From Actinacidiphila acididurans (GTDB lineage: Bacteria; Actinomycetota; Actinomycetes; Streptomycetales; Streptomycetaceae), in the NCBI RefSeq assembly GCF_016918855.1, contig NZ_JADKYB010000032.1, positions 1 through 64,000 on the forward strand: 64,000 bases of DNA, in the 5' to 3' direction. Each line of letters begins with the position of its first letter. Positions within the stretch are counted from its first letter, which is position 1. The position numbers and the translations under genes were made by a program. The notes beneath the pieces are model-generated. The model was not told the origin of the DNA. It was given only the letters and a program-made list of their open reading frames with translations, and searched no databases. Positions 43,310 to 50,407 of this stretch are shown here, in pieces.

Positions 43310-44908
43310 TCAGTGTCCTCCGATCACTGCCGCCGCGGCGTGCAGGACGTGGCCGAGCGGGCCGAGGGCGGTGCCCAGGGCCGCGCAGGCGAGCAGCCCC
43401 AGCGCCCAGGGCAGCCAGGCCGCGGCCCCGATCCGTACCGGCCGCTCGTCCACGGGCGGCTCCGGACGCCCTTCGGCGGGGGCCGGTGGATCGGAGCGCG
43501 ATGCGCCGCCCACACCGGCACCCACGGCGACCTTCACCTCGGCAGGGGCCGCCGCACGGGTCGCCATCGGGGCCTGCCCGAGGACCATGCGTGCGGTACG
43601 GGCGGCGAGCGCGGCGAACGCGGTCAGCACCAGGAGCAGCGCGACGGCCACCGGCCAGCCCATGCCGTCGGCGAAGGCGGCCCGGACGATGCCGATCTCG
43701 GAGGCGAACAGGCTGAACGGCGGCAGCCCGAGCAGGGCCACGACCGCCAGTCCGAAGGCCGCGCCCAGCGCCGGGGCCTGGGCCAGCAGGCCGCGGACCC
43801 GGCCGATCCGGCTGGTACGGCGCAGTTGCAGGATGCGGCCGGCGGAGGTGAACGCGACGGATTTGGCCAGCCCGTGGCCCGCGATGTGCAGCAGCACCGC
43901 CGAGATCGCCAGCGGGCTGCCGACGGCCGTGCCCAGGGCGACCAGGCTCATGTGCTCCATGCTGGAATAGGCCAGCATCCGCTTGTAGTCGCGCTGGGCG
44001 AGCAGCAGCCCGGCGGCCACGGCAAGGGTGAGCAGGGCGGTGCCGGCCAGCAACAGGCGTACGTAGCCGGTGCCCAGAGCCGCGTCCGCGATGACCTTGT
44101 AGCGCAGGATCGCGGCGAAGGCGACCGACAGCAGCACGCCGGACATCAGGGCGGAGACGGGCGCCGGTGCCTGGCTGTGGGCGTCGGGCAGCCAGGCGTG
44201 CAGGGGCACGACTCCGGCCTTGGCGCCGAAGCCCAGCACGACCAGGCCGATCCCGAGGCGGGTCACGTCCGGGTCCAGCCGGTCGGCGTGGGCGGCCAGC
44301 ACCGGCCAGTCCAGCGCGGCCGACTCCGACAGGCCGGCCTGCCGGGCCGCGTAGTAGACCAGGACGGTGCCGAGGAAGGCCAGCGCGATACCGGCCGAGC
44401 AGATGACGACGTATTTCCAGGCGGCCTCCACCGAGGCGCGGGTGTGGCGGTGGCCGACGAGAAAGGCGGTCACGACGGTCGTGGCCTCGACGGCCACCCA
44501 CAGCACCCCGAGGTTCTCGGCCAGCACGGCGGCGGCCATCGCGCCCAGGAAGGCGTGGACCAGCGCCCCGTACCGGAGGGCGTCGCGGTCGGTGAAGCGG
44601 CCCGCGTCCCGTTCGCCGGCCAGGTAGGCCGGGCTCGCCCCGCAGGCCAGGGCCGCGACCGCGCCGACGACCAGCAGCATCCACGCGGTCAGGCTGTCGG
44701 CGCGCAGCAGGTGTCCGCCGGTGGTGACGGCCCGGTGGCCGGGCACGTACGCGGCGAGCAGTGCCCCGCACGTCAGGATCGCGGCGGGCGAGACCAGCCC
44801 GGCCCAGGCGGACAATGCGCGACGGCGGGGGACGGCGTAGCAGGCGGAGACGGCGAGCGGCACGGCGACGGGCCCGGTGAGCAGGACGGCGGAGGCGAGG
44901 GGGGTCAT
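43310..44908 (-). CDS. hycQ: HycQ/HyfF-like proton-translocating membrane subunit
   Basis: A 532-residue antiporter-like subunit of the NuoL/M/N family with about 13-14 membrane segments. Family motifs are GFGAKAGVVPLHAWLPDAHSQAPAPVSALMSG, RMLAYSSMEHMSLVALG and LHIAGHGLAKSVAF, supplying the charged residues of the proton path. A Pro/Ala-rich insertion near 470-500 precedes the last helices. Its ATG overlaps the preceding stop by one base. It is equivalent by order to Rv0086. Confidence 0.92.
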   Translation of the reverse strand: MTPLASAVLLTGPVAVPLAVSACYAVPRRRALSAWAGLVSPAAILTCGALLAAYVPGHRAVTTGGHLLRADSLTAWMLLVVGAVAALACGASPAYLAGERDAGRFTDRDALRYGALVHAFLGAMAAAVLAENLGVLWVAVEATTVVTAFLVGHRHTRASVEAAWKYVVICSAGIALAFLGTVLVYYAARQAGLSESAALDWPVLAAHADRLDPDVTRLGIGLVVLGFGAKAGVVPLHAWLPDAHSQAPAPVSALMSGVLLSVAFAAILRYKVIADAALGTGYVRLLLAGTALLTLAVAAGLLLAQRDYKRMLAYSSMEHMSLVALGTAVGSPLAISAVLLHIAGHGLAKSVAFTSAGRILQLRRTSRIGRVRGLLAQAPALGAAFGLAVVALLGLPPFSLFASEIGIVRAAFADGMGWPVAVALLLVLTAFAALAARTARMVLGQAPMATRAAAPAEVKVAVGAGVGGASRSDPPAPAEGRPEPPVDERPVRIGAAAWLPWALGLLACAALGTALGPLGHVLHAAAAVIGGH

Positions 44909-45579
44909 CAGTCGTGCAGCTCCCGCAGGTCGTCGATGTCGGTGCCGCCGAAGGCCACGCGCATCCGGGTGGTGAGGATCTGCAGGACCAGGACGGCCAG
45001 CAGCAGGTCGAAGGAGACCCCGAGTTCGACGATCAGCGGCACCCCGGACGTGGCGAGGAAGGCGGTGGCGGTGATGCCGTTGTCCAGCAGCAGGAAACCG
45101 ACCACCTGGGACAGCGCGCGGCGGCGGGTGACGAGGGTGAAGAAACCGATGAGCACCACCGCGATCCCGACCGGCAGCGCCCGGGTGGCGGGTGAGGGCG
45201 CGAGCCGGACCAGCGGCCGGGCGGCGGCGTACGCCAGCAGCGTCAGCGCGGCCGCGGTCAGCAGCGAGGCGGCGACGTTGACCAGCGGCTGCGTCTCCCG
45301 GGTCTCCCCGCCGGCCGCCGCGCCCGCGGCAAGGGCGCGGCGCATCAGGTGCGGCAGGACGCCCACCCGCAGCACCGCGATTCCGGCGGCCACCGCTACC
45401 AGGTCCCAGCGGTGCTCGTGCAGCCCGAGCAGCAGCGCGATGGCGGCCAGCGCCATGCCCTGCGCGGCGAAGATCCGTACGATCGCGGCCAGATCGCGCC
45501 GCCACAAAGTGAGCACCGCCGCGAGCAGGAAGATCCCGGCGGCCAGGTCCAGCAGTTGACCGTAGATGCCGGTGTTCAT
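44908..45579 (-). CDS. hycP: HycP/HyfE-like membrane subunit
   Basis: A 223-residue hydrophobic protein with about six or seven membrane segments, beginning MNTGIYGQLLDLAAGIFLLAAVLTLWRRDL. The C-terminal half, LLLDNGITATAFLATSGVPLIVELGVSFDLLLAVLVLQILTTRM, is the HyfE/NuoK-like core with the buried glutamate. ATG 45579 overlaps the preceding gene by four bases. It matches Rv0085 in the mycobacterial operon. Confidence 0.9.
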   Translation of the reverse strand: MNTGIYGQLLDLAAGIFLLAAVLTLWRRDLAAIVRIFAAQGMALAAIALLLGLHEHRWDLVAVAAGIAVLRVGVLPHLMRRALAAGAAAGGETRETQPLVNVAASLLTAAALTLLAYAAARPLVRLAPSPATRALPVGIAVVLIGFFTLVTRRRALSQVVGFLLLDNGITATAFLATSGVPLIVELGVSFDLLLAVLVLQILTTRMRVAFGGTDIDDLRELHD

Positions 45580-46601
45580 CGCGATCCCTCCCCGGTCAGG
45601 AAGTACGAGGCGGTCACGGCGAGCAGCGCCAGCAGGAAGGAGCCGGCGAGCAGTTCGGGCACCCGGAACAGCCGGAGCTTGGCCCAGAACACCTCGGCGG
45701 CGGCCAGCAGCACGCCCAGCACTGCCACCTTCACGGCCAGCAGCAACAGGCCGAGGCAGGCGGCGCCCACCGAGGCACCGGTGGCGATTCCCCAGGGCGC
45801 GAAGAGCGAGGCGAGCAGGCCCAGCAGCACGGTCAGCCGCATCTGGGAACCGAGTTCGACCAGGGCCAGGTCGGGGCCGGAGTATTCGAGGACCATCGCC
45901 TCGTGGACCATGGTCAGTTCCAGATGGGTGGCGGGGTTGTCCACGGGCAGCCGTCCGGTCTCGGCGAGCACGACCACGGCCAGGGCCACGGCGGCCAGCG
46001 CCCCGGCCGGGGAGGCCAGCCGGCCCGGGTGGTGCTCCGCGCCGGCCACGATGGCCGGCAGATTCGTCGATCCGGCCGGTATGGACAGCGCGAACACCGA
46101 GAGCAGGATGGTGGGTTCGACCAGCGCGATCACGGTCATCTCGCGGGAGGCGCCCATGCCGCCGAAGGCCGTGCCGGTGTCGAGACCGGCCAGCGCGAGC
46201 GAGACCGTGCCCAGTGCCAGCACCGCGACGACCAGAATCAGATCGGCGCTGCCGCTGACCGGCGTCGCCGTCGAGACGAGCGGCACCAGCGCGGCGATCA
46301 CCCCCGCGGTCACCACGAGCAGCAACGGCGCGGCGCGGAACGCCGGGCCGGTGCGTACCGGCGTGATGGGCTCCTTGCGCATCAGCTTGCGCACGTCCCG
46401 CCACGGCTGGGCGATCCCGGCCCCGGCCCTGCCCTCCATCCGCGCCCGCACCTGCCGCATCAGCCCGGTCAGCAGCGGCGCACCGCCGATCACGACCACG
46501 ACCTGCGCGACCATGGCCGCCGCGCCGACGCCCCGCACCGCCCCCAGGGCGCTCACCGCGTGTGCGCCACTCATCGGATCCACCGCGTTCACCGCACTCA
46601 C
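45576..46601 (-). CDS. hycD: HycD/NuoH-like membrane subunit
   Basis: A 341-residue NuoH-type subunit with about eight membrane segments, which anchors the peripheral arm. GLMRQVRARMEGRAGAGIAQPWRDVRKLMRKEPI is the conserved N-terminal loop (the QP-x3-D motif), and AETGRLPVDNPATHLELTMVHEAMVLEYSG the acidic cytoplasmic loop. GTG 46601 overlaps the preceding stop (GTGA); ATG 46574 is an alternative. It is equivalent to Rv0084. Confidence 0.92.
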   Translation of the reverse strand: MSAVNAVDPMSGAHAVSALGAVRGVGAAAMVAQVVVVIGGAPLLTGLMRQVRARMEGRAGAGIAQPWRDVRKLMRKEPITPVRTGPAFRAAPLLLVVTAGVIAALVPLVSTATPVSGSADLILVVAVLALGTVSLALAGLDTGTAFGGMGASREMTVIALVEPTILLSVFALSIPAGSTNLPAIVAGAEHHPGRLASPAGALAAVALAVVVLAETGRLPVDNPATHLELTMVHEAMVLEYSGPDLALVELGSQMRLTVLLGLLASLFAPWGIATGASVGAACLGLLLLAVKVAVLGVLLAAAEVFWAKLRLFRVPELLAGSFLLALLAVTASYFLTGEGSR

Positions 46602-48670
46602 TGCGCCATCGCCAATGCCACGAGAAGGGTGACCAGGCCGAAGAAGCCGTAGCCGAGGTAGCGGTGCACGCTGCCGGTGGCCAGGCGGCGGGCGAGGGTG
46701 CCCACTCCCGTCAGGGCGTCGAGCACCGGCCGGTACACGCGGTGTTCGATCCGGTCGGGGATCCGGCGCTGGAACCGCACCCGCTCGACCAGGTACGCCG
46801 ACTCCCGCACCGGTGTGACGTCCACGTCCTGCTCGGGGGCGAGCACGTCGTCGAAGACCCGCTGCAGCGGCTCGGCGAACGAGGTCGCCGTGTACGCCAT
46901 CCTCGCCGTCGGCGCACCGCCGCCGCAGTCCCACAGCCGGGCCTGCCTGCGCCGCCGGCGGCGGGCGACCACCCCGGTCAGGGCCGACACCGCCAGCACG
47001 CCCGCGGCCAGGGCGACCGCCACCCACAGCGGGGAGAGCAGCGCGGGAATCCGGGCCAGCCTGACCTGAAGACCGTTCTCGGTGAGGGCGGTCCCGGATC
47101 CCCGCAGTCCGGCCGCGGCGGTCGCGTGGGTCAGCCCGTCCGCGAGCGTGCCCGGTACCAGGGCCAGCGCGACGCAGCACGCGGCGAGCAGGCCCATCCC
47201 GGCCAGCATGGCCGGCGGCGCCTCGACCGCGCCGGCCGCGCGCGGGCTGCGCGGCAGAGCGAAGAAGCCCACGCCGAGCGCCTTGACGAACACCGCGGCC
47301 GCCAGCCCCGCGGACAGCGCGATGGCCGCGACGGCCACCGGGAGGACGACGGCGGCCAGCGTGCCCGGCACCGCGAGACCGTGGATCAGCGACTGGAGCA
47401 GCAGCCATTCGCTGACGAACCCGTTGCCCGGTGGCAGCGCCACCGCGCCCAGCGCGCCGACGGCGAACAGGCCCGCCGTCGCCGGCATCCGGGCCCGCAG
47501 GCCGCCTAGCGCGTCCAGATCCCGCAGGCCCGTGGCGCGCAGCACCGACCCCGCCGCGCAGAACAGCAGTGCCTTGAACGCCGAGTGGTTGATCACGTGC
47601 AGCATGGCCGCGGTCAGCGCGAGCGCGGCGAGCGCCTGGTTCCCGGCGGCGGCGAACAGGCCCGCGGCCCCGACGCCGACCAGCACCAGGCCCAGGTTCT
47701 CACTCGTGGAGTACGCCAGCAGCCGCTTGAGATCCGAGGCCATGGCGGCCTGGAGGATCCCGTACACCGCCGAGAGCGCGCCCGCCGCCAGCACCAGCAG
47801 CCACCACCAGCGCGGCCCGCCGCCCAGCAGATCGAAGCCGACCCGGATGATGCCGTACGCGCCCAGGTTCACCATCGCCGCGCTCATCAGCGCGGAGACA
47901 TGGCTGGGCGCCTCCGGGTGCGCCCTGGGCAGCCACGCGTGCAGGGGCACCATGCCCGCCTTGGACGCGAACGCCGTCGCGGTCAGCACGAACACCGTGC
48001 CCCGCGCCGCCGGCGACATGGCACCGGCCCCCGCCCGCAGCGCCGCGAACGTCTCCCCGCCCGCCCGCGCGGCGTACAGCGCCAGCCCGGCCAGCAGCAG
48101 CACCAGCCCGAGATGGGTCATGACGGCGTACCAGGTCCCGGCCTCCCGAACCGACGCCCGCTCCCGGTGCTCGGCGCACACCAGCAGCAGCGAGGTCAGC
48201 GCCATCAGCTCCCACAGCAGCAGGAACGTCGAGACGGACGAGGCGGCCGGCACGAGCAGGAGGGTCACCGCGAACAACGGGAGAACGGCCTGGGCGCCGC
48301 GGGAGAGGACCCCGTGCGCGGGCCCGGCCGCGCCGGCGACGAGATGACCCCCGTGGCCGGTGGGGCGCGCGTACCCGATGCCGTACACCCCCACGGCGGC
48401 GATCACCCCGCCGGCCACCGCCATGAACAGCCCCGACAGGGCGTCCACCGCCAGCTGCACCCCGGCCAGCGGCAGCAGGCCGGGCAGAGCGGCCGACCAG
48501 CGGGTGCCGCCGAGCGCGGCCACCCCCGCGGCAAGCCCCGCCGCCCCCACGCCCGTCGTGCACGCCCCGACCGCGGCGGCCCGCCACCGCGGCGGCGTCA
48601 CCAGCCCGGCCACCGACCCCGCGCCCGCCAGTGCGGCAGCGAGGGCGAGGGCCGGCCCGACCGCGTTCAC
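46598..48670 (-). CDS. HyfB/NuoL-like proton-translocating membrane subunit
   Basis: A 690-residue antiporter-like subunit with some 15 or more membrane segments. Motifs are SKAGMVPLHAWLPRAHPEAPSHVSALMS, RLLAYSTSENLGLVLVG and MLHVINHSAFKALLFCAAGSVL. The C-terminal tail contains a cytoplasmic loop LWDCGGGAPTARMAYTATSFAEPLQRVF and a final helix, as in HyfB/HycC. The start is GTG 48670, overlapping the NuoB-like gene by four bases. It corresponds to Rv0083. Two antiporter-like subunits imply at least two potential proton or sodium channels in the complex. Confidence 0.92.
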   Translation of the reverse strand: MNAVGPALALAAALAGAGSVAGLVTPPRWRAAAVGACTTGVGAAGLAAGVAALGGTRWSAALPGLLPLAGVQLAVDALSGLFMAVAGGVIAAVGVYGIGYARPTGHGGHLVAGAAGPAHGVLSRGAQAVLPLFAVTLLLVPAASSVSTFLLLWELMALTSLLLVCAEHRERASVREAGTWYAVMTHLGLVLLLAGLALYAARAGGETFAALRAGAGAMSPAARGTVFVLTATAFASKAGMVPLHAWLPRAHPEAPSHVSALMSAAMVNLGAYGIIRVGFDLLGGGPRWWWLLVLAAGALSAVYGILQAAMASDLKRLLAYSTSENLGLVLVGVGAAGLFAAAGNQALAALALTAAMLHVINHSAFKALLFCAAGSVLRATGLRDLDALGGLRARMPATAGLFAVGALGAVALPPGNGFVSEWLLLQSLIHGLAVPGTLAAVVLPVAVAAIALSAGLAAAVFVKALGVGFFALPRSPRAAGAVEAPPAMLAGMGLLAACCVALALVPGTLADGLTHATAAAGLRGSGTALTENGLQVRLARIPALLSPLWVAVALAAGVLAVSALTGVVARRRRRRQARLWDCGGGAPTARMAYTATSFAEPLQRVFDDVLAPEQDVDVTPVRESAYLVERVRFQRRIPDRIEHRVYRPVLDALTGVGTLARRLATGSVHRYLGYGFFGLVTLLVALAMAQ

Positions 48671-49149
48671 CGGCCGGTCACGGTGCGCAGCGCCGCCACG
48701 ATCCGCTCCGGCGCCGGCGGACAGCCCCGCACTTCCACGTCGACCGGCACCACGTCGCCGACCGCGCCCTCGACCCCGTAACCCCCGGCGAACTCACCGC
48801 AGTTCAACGCGCAGTCGCCGACCGCGACCACCAGCCGGGGCTCCGCCGCCGCGGCCACCGTACGGCGCAGCGGTTCGGCCATGTTGCGGGTGACCGGGCC
48901 GGTGACCAGCAGGACGTCCGCGTGCCGGGGCGAGGCCACCAGCCGGGCGCCGTACCGCTCCGCGTCGTGGACCGGGCCGAACGCCATGCCGATCTCGATC
49001 TCGCAGCCGTTGCAGGACCCGGCGTCCACATGCCGCACCTGGGCGGAGCCGCGCAGCTCGCGGGCCGCGGCCGGCGGGGCGTCGGTGGGCCGCGGCGGAG
49101 CGGGCTCGGCCACTCGCCCGGTCGAACGGATCTTGCGGAGCAGATTCAT
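48667..49149 (-). CDS. NuoB/HycG-like 4Fe-4S small subunit
   Basis: A 160-residue hydrophilic subunit. Four cysteines are placed as in the N2-type cluster of NuoB: Cys46 and Cys49 in SCNGCEIE, Cys113 in VGDCALNCGEF and Cys143 in VRGCPPAPERI. Electron transfer through this subunit therefore looks intact although the large subunit lacks the nickel site. It is the first gene of the operon and matches Rv0082. No HycF/NuoI-type ferredoxin or formate dehydrogenase gene accompanies it, so the electron donor is unknown. Confidence 0.93.
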   Translation of the reverse strand: MNLLRKIRSTGRVAEPAPPRPTDAPPAAARELRGSAQVRHVDAGSCNGCEIEIGMAFGPVHDAERYGARLVASPRHADVLLVTGPVTRNMAEPLRRTVAAAAEPRLVVAVGDCALNCGEFAGGYGVEGAVGDVVPVDVEVRGCPPAPERIVAALRTVTGR

Positions 49150-49657
49150 CGGGTCCCTGCGCAGGTACGTCGGTGGTGTGTCGGGGGCGGGAAGGGCTCC
49201 GGCTACGAGTAGCCGCCCTCGTCAGGGGTCGCGGTGCGCGGACCGGCCGGCGATCCGCCGTGATCCGGCGCAGCGGGGTGGTCACCGCGACCGCCCCCGG
49301 ACCGGGCCGTTCCCGCCGTGTCCACGCCGCGCATCGCAACCATCCGTCGCTTCCGTCGTTCGTCAGCATGCGGCCGCCTTGCGCCGCACTCAGCGCATGA
49401 GGGCTTCATGAATTGAGAACATTAGCAATTCCTCAAAGCGTGACGAGAGGGGGGTGGCCGGCCCTTGACGGCCCCGCCGGCCAGGGCCGGTCGGCCCTGG
49501 CGCCCGCGGATCACGACTGTGTTCACTGAACGTCCAGGTCCGTCGCCGGGCGCCCGGCGACGGACCCGACCAGGAACATGACCAGGACCTGGCCGGTGGG
49601 AACAACAGTCGCAACGATGACGGGAACGGCACGGGTGACGGTGGACGGAGCGGAACG
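49150..49657. other. Regulatory intergenic region of the hyc-like operon
   Basis: 508 bp between divergent genes. An AT-richer patch (49408-49440) contains GAATTG-N10-CAATTC and, on the minus strand, TTGAGG and ATTCAT at 17-bp spacing, a possible promoter for the operon. The palindrome at 49482-49499 lies beside it. No gene is supported. Confidence 0.45.
49482..49499. promoter_or_regulatory. CAGGGCCG-GT-CGGCCCTG box
   Basis: An inverted repeat with at least eight-base arms (nine if one more base pair is counted on each side), the same core as at 39923, in the divergent region between the hyc-like operon and the SLOG-like gene. Confidence 0.6.
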
Positions 49658-50185
49658 GTGATCGCGGCGGTGGGGTGCGCGGACCTGCCCGCGGACACGA
49701 TGGAGCTGGTGGAGAGCGAGCTGCGCGCGGCGCTGGAGCGGTGCGTGGCGGGGGCGGCCGTGCTGGTACGGGCCGGGGCCGGACTGCCCGTGGTGATCGG
49801 CAAGGCGGTGCGCGAGGCCGGCCGGAAGCTGGTGGTTCTGCTGCCCGCCCAGGGAACCGTGCCCGCCGTGCTGCCCGAGCGGGACCGGGCGGCGGCCAGG
49901 GAACTGGTGCTGCTGGCCGAGCACGTCCGCCTGCTGCCGTTCGACCCGGCGGACCGCAATGCCTGCGTGAGCGCCGACGAGCGGCTGATCGAAGGCTGCC
50001 GGCACGTGGTGGCGGTCTGGGACGGCTCGCCCTCCAGCGGCCGGGACGCCACCGCGCACCTGGTGGCCTTCGCCCGCACCCGGGGCATCCCGGTGCAGAT
50101 CGTCTGGCCGGACGGCGCGGGGACATCGGCGGCGCCCGAGCCGTACCACGGCCGTACGGGAGGGCCCTTCCCCTCGCGGGAGTGA
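49658..50185 (+). CDS. Conserved actinobacterial SLOG/Rossmann-like protein
   Basis: A 175-residue protein beginning IAAVGCADLPADTMELVESELRAAL, with VRAGAGLPVVIGKAVREAGRKLVVLLP in the middle and ERLIEGCRHVVAVWDGSPSSGRDATAHLVAFARTRGIPVQIVWP at the end. The order, a glycine loop near strand 2 and a late WDG...GT/DATAH segment, resembles SLOG/nucleoside-2-deoxyribosyltransferase-like folds that bind or generate nucleotide ligands. No enzyme activity can be assigned. The GTG has GGAG upstream, and a DevR-like box lies about 160 bp before it, linking it to the hypoxia island. Confidence 0.7.
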   Translation: MIAAVGCADLPADTMELVESELRAALERCVAGAAVLVRAGAGLPVVIGKAVREAGRKLVVLLPAQGTVPAVLPERDRAAARELVLLAEHVRLLPFDPADRNACVSADERLIEGCRHVVAVWDGSPSSGRDATAHLVAFARTRGIPVQIVWPDGAGTSAAPEPYHGRTGGPFPSRE

Positions 50186-50321
50186 GGCACCGCTGACGGC
50201 TGAGCAGTGCGGGGCCCGGCGCCCGCGCAGCGGCAGCGGCAGCGGCAGCGGCAGCGCGTCCGGCTGCCCCCGCCGGAGGCGGACGCAGCCGGACGCCGAA
50301 CGGCTGAAGGCGCGCGCAGCC

Positions 50322-50350
50322 TTGACGTGCCGGGGTCGCGGGGCCAGCAT
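50322..50350 (+). promoter_or_regulatory. Candidate promoter of the GH9 cellulase gene
   Basis: TTGACG (50322-50327), a 17-bp spacer and CAGCAT (50345-50350) precede the CebR-like box directly. Confidence 0.45.
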
Positions 50351-50366
50351 GTGGGAGCGCTCCCAC
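50351..50366. promoter_or_regulatory. CebR-type operator GTGGGAGCGCTCCCAC
   Basis: A perfect palindrome containing the 14-bp CebR box TGGGAGCGCTCCCA known from Streptomyces cello-oligosaccharide regulation, 42 bp before the start of the cellulase gene and next to its -10 region. Binding would repress until cellobiose or cellotriose accumulates. Confidence 0.85.
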
Positions 50367-50407
50367 ACTCATTCGCCACAGTCCCCACCCCCACCTCTGG
50401 AGGACGC

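Noticed and set aside
42947..45559. An 870-codon rightward frame across the hyc-like operon
   Set aside because: It is antisense to two well-supported membrane subunits and is low-complexity in Arg, Gly and Pro.
41832..49149. True group 4 [NiFe]-hydrogenase or formate hydrogenlyase
   Set aside because: The large subunit lacks both CxxC nickel-ligand pairs, and no formate dehydrogenase, HycF-type ferredoxin or maturation genes are present.
34064..49497. Exact mycobacterial DosR boxes (GGGACTTNNGTCCC type)
   Set aside because: None match exactly; only the GC-shifted GGGNC-N4-GNCCC pattern is present, so it is reported as a candidate box and not as a DosR site.
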